Assembly (NCBI GenBank): GCA_025093555.1 | Contig: JAIWNF010000031.1 | Location: 310,001 to 374,000 of the forward strand | DNA: 64,000 bases | DNA from: Circinella umbellata | Taxonomy: Eukaryota; Mucoromycota; Mucoromycetes; Mucorales; Lichtheimiaceae | Direction: 5' to 3' | In this document: positions 23,871-34,844 of the stretch, one piece after another | How positions within the stretch are numbered: the first letter of the stretch is position 1 | How the letters are laid out: each line of letters opens with the position of its first letter | Translations under genes and position numbers: made by a program | The notes under the pieces: generated by a model | Seen by the model: the letters and a program-made list of their open reading frames with translations, nothing else | The model's database searches: none | Told to the model about the DNA's origin: nothing

Positions 23871-23959
23871 TTGAAAAATATATTTTTTGGAGAAGAAATG
23901 CATATTTTTTGGAATTTGGACACTTTTTGGAAAAAATTGAAATATTAATTCCCTAAGTG

Positions 23960-25350
23960 TTACTAAATATTCAAAATCTTTTTTTTGGAATAAATCCTCA
24001 CGAAATGCAACTTGTTCCAAAGTACCTTTTGTCTTTGACAAGGTTGATGCGTTTCGTAATTCATTAAGGGCTTCGATTTGTTTTTCCATGATCGTGTTCT
24101 CCTCCCTTTCATTGGTATCATTCTTCTTCGGACTATCAGACAAATATCCTGACTCGAGAAATTGAACATTGGATGTCTTTTTCGCTTCTAGAATAATATG
24201 TGCTTTGATACAATTAACCATGATGCACCTCTAAAAAAGCAATATTATAAAAGAAATTTAATTATTATATTTATTATTTTTATTTTTATTAATTTAAATT
24301 TTTTAATTTTGTTACCAATAAATAATTTTTCTACGTACCATTAAAGTTTTTTATAAACAATATAAATATCTCTTACCATTATAGCGGCGGAATGGTAATG
24401 AGCATATCCCTCCTTGACTAGAACTTTAGTTCGACGCCCGAAAGATTCTTTGATTCTGGAGCTTGACTAGAATAGAATAATAGCATAAAGTTTGTTATTT
24501 ATAACAAAATTTATAGGTATTGTTCATTCGCCGCTGGAAGCTGTGCCTCGGCCTTGGTATAATGTATATAATCCTTGCCATTTTTTTTTGTTCCTCGTAT
24601 AGTTATCTTCAAACCATGCATTTGCAACGTGACGACTTCAACCTCTTCAACCAAACTTTTTATAAATACAACACGACTTTCCAATGATTTTAATAATGAA
24701 ATACGTAACTTGTCGCATATGTCCGAATCTTCTTTACTTTTGTTTTACTAGCAGATGCAGGCTTATCTTCTGATGCGGAAACATCTATTTTACCATCCAT
24801 TTTGCGATAGATAAAATCAATGCGCATCCTGTCTGTAATATAATCATGCTTCAGCCGGAGATTATGTACTATTGATGGCTTTATTTCAGCTCTATAAATA
24901 ACAAACATATATATCATCATCAAATTTTAAAATTTCAAATAGGAATCCGCAACATACTGAAACTTACCTCATTGATTTAAAGCCACGATCCAACAAAAAA
25001 ATATTATCAAATGAGAATGAACCTTGAAACAAAGCTGTAATAAGCGAGTCCTTGAGCCGATGAAAACAGAGCGGACAAGGTAGCCCAGCAGGAAGAACCT
25101 TGAAACAAAGCTGTAATAAGCGAGTCCTTGAGCCGATGAAAACAGAGCGGACAAGGTAGCCCAGCAGAAATAATCTTGAAATAAAGCTGTAACAAGCGAG
25201 TCCTTGAGCCGATGAAAACAGAGCGGACAAGGTAGCCCAGCAGAAAGAATCTTGAAACAAAAGCTTTAATGAGCAGGAAGATTCGCAATGTGTGAATCTT
25301 TGAGTTGGAAAGGTATAAAAGACGACGTACCCAGTGCAACGAAATTGCAA
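23960..25350 (-). pseudogene. Decayed multi-exon hypothetical gene
   Basis: Minus-strand coding blocks joined by plausible introns: a 5' exon with 76-bp tandem repeats ending DRGFKSMR (donor near 24967); AEIKPSIVHNLRLKHDYITD...RKMDGKIDV (acceptor near 24894); after one frameshift near 24730, LRISLLKSLESR and LKITIRGTKKNGKDYIHYTK (to about 24510); FGRRTKVLVKEGYAHYHSA; and a last exon starting RCIMVNCIKAHIILEAKK and ending at the transposon insertion. The gene is broken by the frameshift, by out-of-frame repeats and by the 2.05-kb element at its 3' end. I do not recognise a function; several blocks resemble lineage-expanded hypothetical proteins of Mucoromycota, which is a recollection, not a search. 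Confidence 0.55.
25021..25254. repeat. 76-bp tandem repeat, about 3.1 units
   Basis: Units start at 25021, 25097, 25173 and 25249 (last one partial), all near-identical and containing GCGAGTCCTTGAGCCGATG. Since 76 is not a multiple of three, each unit shifts the reading frame, and the three minus-strand frames all stay open across it. Confidence 0.93.
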
Positions 25351-25929
25351 GTAAAGGGTTAGGGAAATATACGAACCAATGTTAACCGATTTGTTGCTTT
25401 ACATGATAAAAATAAAACTGATTGATAATACAATAAATCAATAATAAACAAAAAGAAACCTCTGATACTGTACTTTAATCTAGAAGTCGATGAAAATATA
25501 AAAGACAAGGTACCCATGGCAACAAATTTTCAGGTATTCCTGGTTTTACCGCTTGTCGAAGAATTACGCAATTGTTACTAGTGTTAAACCCATTTTGTTG
25601 CGTCGCCTAAAAAAATGGCATTCATTGATTAATAATAAACAAAAAGAGGCCCGGATAGCATGTATGAGGCAGATCAAATTAATTGTTCCCAATTAGGAAA
25701 TGGCCCCAGTAGCGAAGCGAAAGGGAGATTATCCTATTGTAAAATGACTATTATATTTAATATATGGAAAGAAAATAATGATAATAGTTAGCTATTCATT
25801 ATACGTACTGTATATGTGATGTTTAAGCATTTAATTGTCGAAGTAATCAAATGGTCATGTTCGAGAACATGTAGTTTGTTTTCTTGTTGTTCCCTTTACA
25901 CTCAATGGTGCCACAAATAGTACATGATT

Positions 25930-27240
25930 TTAATTCTTTTTACAGACGCATTCAAGGAGATTATTATTGCTGCTGCTATCTGTAAATATTTGTAGTGCTA
26001 TAATAGAATTTGAATCCGTTAACACTAAATTCTATTGCAGCTATAGTTAACACTTTCGAAGACGTACTTATCACGTCAAATAAACTCGATTCCATAGCAC
26101 TGGATTCAATGGCAGTAGTTCGACTAATGGTAGATTCATTATTAATGGTCCGGTTGTTAACAATGTTCTTGGTAGCGCAATCAAGAACTCTCCATTAGAT
26201 TTTCTCCTGGCATTAGGATTTCTTCCTTCTGTTTTTTCTCCCACGTCTCTTTATTATTGGAGTTATATTCCATTGTGACACTATTGAACCAATCCATGAC
26301 ACCAATAACTTTTTTTTAATATTGACGCCAATAAAGTAATAATGTATGAACTTTTTTCTCTCTTATGCTTTATGCTTACCTGTTTAAATCTCAACAACAT
26401 GTCAGAGTCAAAAGTGATTGGGTAAATCCAAACGTCATAGTCTTTTTTTATTATCTTTCGCTGCATCATTCACGTTAGCCGTGCCGATAAAAAAGCCCTT
26501 TCTCAATTTCACCGGACATTTATGTCTCAGAAACAGGATATATTTTGTTCCGTTTCGAATCCCAATAGTAGTGATAATAATAATAGAAGATAATGATGAT
26601 GGTAAAAAAACTAGCAATTTAGATTTATTTTGAAATACATGGATCCTTGATGAAACATGTTGTATTTGTAGAATGAAAAGAGCATGCATCAAAAAATTAT
26701 AAATATAGACTTGAATACGATCACTATCAGTTTTATTTACTTTAATACGTATAAGTTTATGAACTCTTATAGTAGACCAGATTTTCAATTATCTATTTTA
26801 CCTTACCTTATTTGATCATATCTACCACTTGTTATACAAAAAGACGAATAATGGATAAGTATAAAATGAAATAGAAATCTAAACATATGAAAAAAAATGG
26901 GTAGAAACATAAACGTTAGTTTAAAGGTAACATGTATATGGATTATCGTCAAACCATGTTCAATCACAGCGTCATCGTTCACGATATCGGCGAACATGAT
27001 GAAAGCTGCTTCCTGTAATGTAACGAGTAATTCGTCAGCGATTAGTTTACCAACATCGCTTCTACGACTTCGGCACGTTTTACAAGTTTTGTATCGTCTT
27101 TGTCCGCCTACAAATAACTCAGTAGGTTTAAAAACAATGACAACCAGTGCAGTAAGTGGTGGCTGGGGTGATGTTGGTAGCAGTATTTTTGAAGTAATAA
27201 AAGCAAAAAAAGTAATAGAAATATTAAAAACAATATTTTT
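25930..27240 (-). pseudogene. Decayed hypothetical gene with a short Cys/Arg motif
   Basis: On the minus strand a 5' block reads TALVVIVFKPTELFVGGQ and then RRYKTCKTCRSRRSDVGK (about 27160-26900), followed by KCPVKLRKGFFIG, then in another frame YDVWIYPITFDSDMLLRFKQ with a GTAAGC donor (about 26380), then DWFNSVTMEYNSNNKETW and CATKNIVNNRTINN. Frameshifts and stops separate the blocks. The CKTCRSRR segment recalls small zinc-binding or basic motifs, but only one CxxC pair is present. Function unknown; it is cargo or a relic within the 6.8-kb element. Confidence 0.45.
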
Positions 27241-29919
27241 TGAAGGTACTTTATTTTTTGATCGCTAAGTTTTTTACGGAAACAAATTTACCTGGATTTT
27301 TTTCGGGTCACGTGTACGGTAAATTTGAGAAGGTGCTGACTTATCGAAATAACACCGTCAGCCAAAAATATCCCCCAACGCCAAAATGAAAAAAAGGCCC
27401 TGCCAATCATTAAGAGGAATCCTGTATTGATGTCTACTATTATTCGATTTTATACCATATTTGTTAATAAAGGGGGTCATAATAGCAAAAGAGAGGGATG
27501 ATGAAAAACCCTGTCCATATAATTAGCAGTTTTTCGTTGCACGAAGTGCGACTACTAATTAAGAGAAAGAAAGGGATCAACCATCTTGTAATACTTTACG
27601 TATTGGTGTCTGTTCACGAGTAGCGCATTGTGTAGTACTTTAATCTAGAAGATATTTCTCAATTGGGAAATTTACTCGTCTGAAAGAACTATGAGCTGGG
27701 CTTTGTTATATATCATCATTACTCTGCACTATTTATAATTTTGAAAATGTAATTGACTAAGGCATTATGCTAAAATACGCGTGGGCATTTTTACCCTAGA
27801 GAGGCATCCTAACCATTTTCTACTTGCTTTTTGTTTTTGTACTTATGTATTCGATTATCATACCACGCTATACACCAAACATATACAATATAAACCTAAT
27901 AGTGAACTTTTTTGTTTTTGTTCCTTTTTTTTCATTAAATATCAAGACCGCTATTCATGAGTTGTACATATCAAGTAATGTCATTAAAAAAGCGAATTTC
28001 GTGTAATATACTAAGCTAAGCTGGTCTTTAACTGCATGTTGGCGGGCTCTTCTTGTTACCCTCTTTCCATAAATGGGTAAAAATCGCATTTGTAAAACAT
28101 CCCCCGCCCCAACATTACACAAGCACACAGACAGAACCATATGCAAAAAATATGCAACCAACCTTATGGGAGGTTTTCTCTCTCAGCTTTCTCTCTCTTC
28201 AATGCAAGAGTCATCAGTCATTACTGTATCATTCTTGTGACAGACTAAAATCTGAAACTGCATAATACTTCTACGTACCAACTAGCTTAGACTACTATAT
28301 TGAGGCGTGAGAGCCAATTAATATATGATTTTATACTTGAAAAAGAAAAGATAATGGTTGGACAAAATTATAAATGAAGATCTGTGCACTTTTTGTTTGT
28401 ATTACATACATTTACATGCTTTACTGTTTATTTTTGGTGGACTCTATAACAGGAAATTTTGTCATTGGCGTAACTGGATCTGGGAAAAGTATGTCCAGTG
28501 ATAAGTCTTGAACTCTGTCTTTTTGAAATAGATGGATGATCTATTTCGTAACCTTATTTAATCGGAATATATTATTACGATAAATTTAATTTATTTTATT
28601 CAAAGTCACTATTAAACACACTATCCCGTGGACATACTTGTTTGGGACAGTTTATGGTTTTTGAAAATTGAAAATTGAAACCCTGTTGTAGGAGCACGGG
28701 AAAAGACTAGGTACATAAACAAAGGAATGCTGATTCTTCGGAGATGTGGATAAGGGATTGAGGTGTAGAAATAGAGAAACGTAGAGAGAGCAGAGGGGGG
28801 GGGGAGTTGAGCTGAGTATTTATTTTATGTTTTTCAAGGGAGTAGAAGAGCTTGTCATTTTGTATTTCTAATCTGATCGCGGATGTTATGGATCAATCCA
28901 AAGTAGATGTGGTTGTCCTGGTTACGGGTCTATGTGTTGTTGCTGGTTTGTCGAAAGGTGTTGACATGCGTCAAATTCAGCATACAATGGGCCATATTTA
29001 TTATAGGTATTTGATTCTTGAAGGAGATGTAGGTTTTGATTTGGTAGTTTATTTAAAATTAGGGATAAGGGATCTTTGGTCTGTCTTGGATTGATGTGTT
29101 GGTGATGTAACTTGAAACAGTTAATGTCATGCAATTTGTTGAACGTATTATTATTGTTGTACTTGATACATCATGGCTTTGGTGTACCACCAGGTAACCA
29201 TTCTAGTCGTCATCAGATACATTGACTGTGTGCCTTATTTGACATAGCCATTCACATGATGAGGTCAACTCCTAGTTTAAATTGATTGACAGTTGGAATT
29301 TTATACCTGGTGTATTCGGATAAAATGGAGGGGAGATTATCAATACGATGTTGCCAGATGGGTGATTGCTGTAATTTTTTCCATGGGCTTGTTGATGGCC
29401 GACAATTGAAACTCGATTGTAATTGAACAAGAAGAGTGTCGTCAGAAAGGTATTGTGATCTTATTATAGAATATTACAATTTCTGGTTTGGCAAATGTCT
29501 TTCAAAAAAAATCTTCTTGGTACGTACGTAACATTCAGAATACCACGAAAGTCAAATGATTTGCAAGAAAAATTGTATATATGTGACTTTATACAAAGCA
29601 ATAATAATAATAGTGACAGTCAAAATGCAAATTATCTTTTAAAAGAAGTTGTAAGTATTAAACGAAAAAAAAAAGTTGAGGGAATGAACACAGTGAGAGG
29701 GAGTGTACGTATGCTAAATGAAAAAGAGAAAAAGTAGGACGTTGAAAGAAAGAAAGGCCACAAACAACGGTCTCACTATGAATAGTAGTAAAACAATGTT
29801 CTTGAAATTATTTATTACACTGTCACCGCTCACTATAACGATATTCGATAAAACGATATTTCGATATAATGATAGGGTTTTGGGGCTCAAGACAGATTAA
29901 GCGGGAGATATTCTTAATT

Positions 29920-31341
29920 TTATATAACATTATCCAATAGGGTTTTAGCAAAAATATTGTTATATCGAGCGGGCAAGGTGGTCTGGTCGAGATTACGATC
30001 ATTATTTTCTCTTTTTCTTGTTTGTGGATTTGTGCTATCATCATTCACACAGTACTTCTCACTACAAACCATCACTTGATTAAGATGATTAAATGAGCTG
30101 AAAGTTTGTAACAACTGACCAATGTACCTGGGGACCTCGAATGAATACAGTTCAATCATCAAATCAACACTACCCACCTTTATGAAATGATAAAATGAGA
30201 TATAATAACCTATTATGAAGAAAATAATGAGTTAGAAGAAGTTTTTTTAGGGGCAATATTATAATGAATTCAGTCACATACCAACAGCTTGGATCGCCGT
30301 CATTGCATTAAGTTTTGTGCTGTTGAGTGTTTTTTGACAAAAGGCTACTAATCGAATCATGTCTTCATGGCGTTTTGTTGATTCGCTTCGATCACGCTTG
30401 GTTTCAACATAACCGATCGAGCTATCAATTTTTCGTTGGTTCATTCGATATAAGTTTCCATCCGGTCTTCGAACATCTGTTCCTGACACTTGTTTATTTA
30501 ACCTAAAACAGCGAAGAAAAACCAGTAGCTATTAATAGCTGATTGTTACCAATTTTCATCACATGCCAATTTATATGCATACCATCGATAATACTTGTTT
30601 TTTTGCGGATTGTGGAACAGGGGATATAAAAGAGGATCTATGTATGTGCCTTGTAGTTCCGCCTCACCAATTTCTTCATCTATTCGAGTACACAAAGGAA
30701 GCTTATTACAACTAGATAAATATGAATATGTTAGAAATAAATAGTGAGTTTGAACAAGGAGATTGGATAAGATCTATTCGACTTACTAATTGATCAGGAT
30801 GTCGATAAGTATATGATCTAGATCATCCGCTTGTTTGGCCAAATTATTGATACTAACTTTCAATGATCGGATGCTTTCAGTATCAGGATCGAATTCCTAA
30901 AACAATACAAAAAATAAAAACGAATCAATAAATGGCAATTGTTAATGGAGTATAATAGTCAATAACTAGCATGTGTGTCTTACCCTTAAGAGTTCTCCAA
31001 TATCGTCGTATAAGTCTTTTGCAAATTTTTAAGTTTCCATCCAGGAGTCCATCGGTCAATTGGCAGTGCAAGTTCTTTGATTGTGTTAATCCAAATAGCT
31101 CTCAGAGCACGTGCAGCGGTGGTGTTAAAACAACTGTAACTTTATAACCTGAAGTCCATGGTTTTGATTTATAGCCCAAGTTACATCCACCTCTGCACCA
31201 ACTTTGCTGTAAAAAACCGGGCTGTAAAGTTACAGCCCTGGATGATTTACAGTCTCCGCTGCACATGCTCCAAGTGAATTGGTTTGTAAATGTTGCTTGA
31301 GCTTGTCGAACGAAAGAAGCAAATGCTTGACGCTTCAGCAT
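29920..31341 (-). pseudogene. Broken five-exon gene with a PD-(D/E)XK-like motif
   Basis: Starting at 31341 (MLKRQAFASFVRQAQATF) the frame is cut by a 166-bp foldback element (31105-31270), resumes as RAIWINTIKELALPIDRW, and shifts frame near 31028 into FAKDLYDDIGELLR. Four later exons splice cleanly with GT-AG borders: EFDPDTESIRSLK; TRIDEEIGEAELQGTYIDPL; LNKQVSGTDVRRPDG through GYVETKRDRSES; and SVDLMIELYSFEVPRYIGQ to the stop at 29920. RPDG followed by GYVETK resembles the PD...ExK core of PD-(D/E)XK nucleases. I recall similar proteins as a large expanded family in Mucoromycota, but the function is not established. As it stands the copy cannot make the full protein. Confidence 0.65.
31105..31270. 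mobile_element. 166-bp foldback/MITE inserted in a coding exon
   Basis: The ends are inverted copies, GAGCACGTGCAGCGG on the left and the inverse of GAGCATGTGCAGCGG on the right, with an internal palindrome (GGCTGTAAAGTTACAGCC). It separates two coding blocks of the gene at 29920-31341 and introduces a stop exactly at its border. No clear target duplication was found. Confidence 0.6.
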
Positions 31342-31413
31342 TTATGTGACTTATCCTTTGTAGGATTCTGGAATGCTGATGTCTGAAGCGTGATCAAGCA
31401 ACCCACATTCTTT

Positions 31414-32036
31414 GGGTGCCGTGTTTTTTCAGGTGAAATTTGGATTTTTTATGTGCCTAGCCACACATTTTTTATGTGATTGCCACAAACCATTTTAAAC
31501 GCAATCTCCGCTTGTATATTTGTATTATAAAAACGATTTTTTATGTGATTGTTTTATGTGATTTTTTTTACATTTATTCCAGATGTGAAGAGAAACCTAT
31601 GTATAGTATATGTCTATCACATCATATAAATCCAAATATCAATAAAAAAAACCAAGTTGTTGTTGACTAGTTATAAATAATGATATTTGTGATATCTTCT
31701 ATACAAATCGCATAACGAAAATCTATAATGACTTGGTGATTTTTTATACAAAATATATAGTAAATATTCTTACAAAAAAATGACTAGTAATCTTTTATAC
31801 AAAATATATAGTGAATAATCTATACAAAAAAATGACTGTGATTTTTTATACAAAAATATATAGTGAAATATCTATGAAAAAAAAATGACGAAGTGGTTTT
31901 TTATGCAAAAGATGCAAAAAAAATCACATATATAAAAAACCGACTGTTTTTCCTTATACTGACTGTTTATTCTTCTCAAATTAATCGGCGACTGAACAGC
32001 ATGAATCCTCAATTTCACCTGAAAAAAATCGCACCC
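31414..32036. mobile_element. 623-bp Mutator-type MITE with 9-bp target duplication
   Basis: The terminal inverted repeats are about 33 bp (GGGTGC, then a T-run, then TCAGGTGAAATT at each end) and the element is flanked by a perfect 9-bp duplication, ACATTCTTT, at 31405-31413 and 32037-32045. A 9-bp duplication with ends of this kind is typical of MULE-derived elements. It has no transposase; the interior is AT-rich and holds a degenerate tandem repeat. Confidence 0.87.
31735..31915. repeat. Degenerate tandem repeat inside the MITE
   Basis: Three to four imperfect units of about 65 bp, each with a run like TTTTATACAAAATATATAGT followed by CTATACAAAAAAATGACT. Probably local expansion within the Mutator-type MITE. 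Confidence 0.75.
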
Positions 32037-32095
32037 ACATTCTTTTGGTTTATAATAGTATTCACTTGCTGACGTGACCATATTTTTGTAGTGTA

Positions 32096-32660
32096 CAACT
32101 CCTTTGCTGGTACCGTGCAAGCAACTGTTTCCGGGTCCTTCTCTCTTTTTTCTTCTTCTTCTTTAATATTATTATTATTATTATTCTCTTGATGGAGTTG
32201 GAGGAATCTAGCATTGTGTAGTTGAACAACTCCTTTGCTGATACCGTGTAAGCAACTGTTTCCGGGTCCTTCTCTCTTTTTTCTTCTTCTTCTTTATTAT
32301 TATTATTATTATTATTCTCTTGATGGAGTTGGAGGAATCTAGCATTGTGTAGTTGGACAACTCCTTTGCTGGTACCGTGTAAGCAACTGTTTCCGGGTCC
32401 TTCTCTCTTTTTTCTTCTTCTTCTTTATTATTATTATTATTATTATTCTCTTGATGGAGTTGGAGGAATCTAGCATTGTGTAGTTGGACAACTCCTTTGC
32501 TGGTACCGTGTAAGCAACTGTTTCCGGGTCCTTCTTCTCTCTTTTTTCTTCTTCTTCTTTATTATTATTATTCTGTCGATAGAGTTATAGGAATCTAGCA
32601 TTGTGTAGTGTGCAACCCCTTTGCTGGTACTGTGCAAGCAACTGTTTCAGGACTCTTTCT
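32096..32660. repeat. 131-bp minisatellite with embedded (ATT)n
   Basis: Units begin at 32096, 32227, 32358, 32489 and 32613 (spacings 131, 131, 131, 124). Each contains CAACTCCTTTGCTGGTACCG, a CTTCTTCTT stretch, an ATT microsatellite of variable length, and a GGAATCTAGCATTGTGTAG end. Not coding. Confidence 0.95.
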
Positions 32661-32840
32661 TTTACTTGAAATTTTGAATGATTCTCTACATGGGCTGCTT
32701 TGGAAGCCATGTTAAGAAGCTATGGAGTATTTTGGGAGGTTATACATAATTATTTCTATGATGTTAAAATATAAAAAATTTATTGTAGTCGAAATATATT
32801 TCTAATATGTAGTGACAATAATAAAAATGATCTGAATACA

Positions 32841-33360
32841 CTATATTTTTTGTTCTATGGAGTTATTATAGATATGTAGTACATTTAACATGATTTCATC
32901 GACGTTTACGGGTGGGGTACTTTGGCATATTAATATTAAAAACGGTGAATACTGTAGTTGACCCTGTAATGAGTGTGGCGGAGGATGAACCGTGCGGGAC
33001 AATGAGGTTTCCCGTTGTTGTTGCGGTTGTTGGAAATGACTACGAGGGTTAGTTAACGACGAGTGTAAAATCGTGTTCCGCGCTTGTGTAAACGATGAAG
33101 CTGGTGATATATTTAAATGCAAAATAAGTTCATCCTCTTCCTATGGAATTTGTGGTAAATTAATGGTGAGGAGTTTGTTGCTAGAATTGGCCTAGGTATA
33201 ATTGGTTTTGTTTGTATAGTAACGGAAAGTGGATTTACCTTTGTATTTGGCAACACATTGTTGTGTTATTTCATAAATAGGATGTGAAGCTGCTGAAGAA
33301 GATGGATGATTGTTGATATTTTCATACGTAGACGTCAGTAGTGGCGGAATAGCTATGATG
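32841..33360 (-). CDS. Hypothetical protein, 3' exons (partial model)
   Basis: Two minus-strand exons appear to splice: 33360-33239 (IIAIPPLLTSTYENINNH...ITQQCVAKYK, donor GTAAAT) and about 33152-32841 (EEDELILHLNISPASSFT, a Gln-rich patch, then PPVNVDEIMLNVLHIYNN and a stop). A further block upstream (about 33660-33530) reads SNPDGSITNGEPEYYYKYL and ISKAYGQSL, but I found no strong donor linking it and no start codon. I do not recognise the family. It may be a real small gene or the 3' end of a damaged one. Confidence 0.45.
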
Positions 33361-33663
33361 TCTTATTACGTAATGAAAAAAGATATAAACAAGGCTACAT
33401 ATATATATAAATATAAACAATAGATGCAGATCATTATTATTGTTTTTGTTGATGCTATGTTCATAGCAAATACATAACAATGTTCTTATATTTAATAATA
33501 CTAATCTCGTCATTTGACTCTTTTTTTTATTAGCAACATCAATGATTGCCCATATGCTTTGGATATTTGTTCCAAAGTTAGGATCAAGTATTTATAATAA
33601 TATTCTGGTTCGCCATTAGTAATACTACCATCAGGGTTTGAAGAAAAGTTTGTTATTATGAGC

Positions 33664-34844
33664 CATTTTGATGCTTTGTAGTATATACGTACAGTTGTAA
33701 GTTTGTATATAGTTATTGAAATATAACATTTCTAAAAGCATATAGTTCAAACTATGATATTGATGTATATTAGAAAAAAAATTGGGTATAATTTACGTAG
33801 GAGAAATGCATGGGGAAAAAGAACAAAAGACAAGAGAAAAATAAAGAATAAAGTAATCAACATGCTTTCAGTCTATATCAATACTATTAAAATATGAAAA
33901 CATTGACTACGTACGTGCGATTATTATCGTAAAAAAGCATTTTCATAAGTTTTTTTTTATCAAAAATGGTTCCATGCCATTACTAGCAATTGTAATTTAT
34001 CAACAAAAACTATAAATCACAAAGAGTTTTGTTATATTACTTATTGCGGAGCACATAAATTTATCAAAAAATAAAATGGAATAAACACATACGTAATAAA
34101 GAAAGACTAAATTGTCTTACGCTTGTGAGCCTATGCTTGAACTGGAAGGTTAATATGATAATTATTATTGAGCTTTCATTTCAATCATAAAAACAAAAAA
34201 TTTTAGCTAATCCATGCCAAAAAGAAATACACAACCATTAGTGAGGGGATGAGAACGGTGAAGTCTAATAAGAAAATGATATAAGCGTGTTTATTACATT
34301 CCATATGTGATGCACTTTATTAATATCAGGAAATAAATAATATAGTAATGTCATAGGTGGGAGATATATAGATATTGGATGATAGATGAAAAATCATATG
34401 ATGCATAAATGTGTGCGAAGAGTGCCATACTCATTTTCGTTCTTCCACTTTTAAACAAATCTTTTCAATTATCCGGAACATTCTCTTTTTTAGATAATAA
34501 GTTGTCAATCAAATAATTTTATGAGCTAAGCCTATCTTGGATGATGCTACGGTAACACAACACATCGTAAAGCTCTTTTTATTATTTTCCATTATTATTT
34601 TTGCATTATTTTTCTTTTAAATTATTGTTCTAATTGGATTGTTTTATTATTAAAGGTTTATATTAGTAGAGAGTAATTATTGTAATAATGAAACGATTAA
34701 TTATTTTATAGTTGGGTGGTAAAATGAAATTATCGATGATAAAATGATGATGATAGCAAATAAGGGGTGTATTATATAATGACTTTTGAAATGATGTACA
34801 AAAATAAAATAATGGTATAAAGAAAAAGGTGTGCTATTGTAAAG
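33664..34844. other. Intergenic, AT-rich
   Basis: About 1.2 kb between the hypothetical gene and the 3' end of the PEN-2 gene. No ORF of note on either strand, no tRNA-like sequence and no inverted repeats with target duplications were seen. Confidence 0.5.

Larger units (their letters stand above)
21911..23959. mobile_element. 2.05-kb nested element, CACTTAGGGAAT termini, TTAC target duplication
   Basis: Both ends start CACTTAGGGAAT (inverted relative to each other), followed by related arms rich in CCAATTTTTTCCAAAAA. TTAC directly flanks both ends (21907-21910 and 23960-23963). Removing the element joins two parts of a minus-strand reading frame (DFEYLV then MRALMQI and a stop), which supports an insertion just before the stop codon of the hypothetical gene at 23960-25350. 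It holds an acidic ORF and a 181-bp tandem duplication. The family is not assigned; 4-bp duplications occur in Chapaev-type and some other DNA transposons. Confidence 0.82.
20609..27424. mobile_element. 6.8-kb element with CAGGATT inverted ends and TTGGCG subterminal repeats
   Basis: The insertion is shown by comparison with copy A, which is continuous across 11660-11690. The ends are CAGGATTTTCACTAATGG (left) and the inverse of CAGGATTCCTCTTAATGATT (right), each flanked by TA. The first 300 bp carry about ten TTGGC(G) motifs and the last 80 bp carry three in the opposite orientation (TGCCAA, CGCCAA, AGCCAA), as expected for transposase-binding sites. TA duplications and CAG-starting ends occur in the Tc1/mariner-pogo group, but no transposase was recognised and the size is large. 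Inside are a 125-bp MITE, a 2.05-kb nested element, 76-bp tandem repeats and at least two decayed minus-strand hypothetical genes. Confidence 0.8.
18466..29896. repeat. Segmental duplication, copy B (interrupted by a 6.8-kb element)
   Basis: Copy B corresponds to 9363-14321. It runs 18466-20608, is split by the element at 20609-27424, and resumes to about 29896. Its left border abuts the copied mitochondrial gene; its right border abuts the broken gene ending at 29920. Relative to copy A there are several short deletions (for example in the G-rich stretch near 19000, and after 19180), and about 20 extra bases remain around the insertion point. Confidence 0.9.

Noticed and set aside
25021..25254. 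CRISPR array
   Set aside because: The units are contiguous 76-bp tandem repeats without spacers, in a eukaryotic genome.
20609..27424. Helitron or LTR retrotransposon
   Set aside because: The element has terminal inverted repeats with TA flanks, no CTRR end or hairpin typical of Helitrons, no long direct terminal repeats and no reverse transcriptase motifs.
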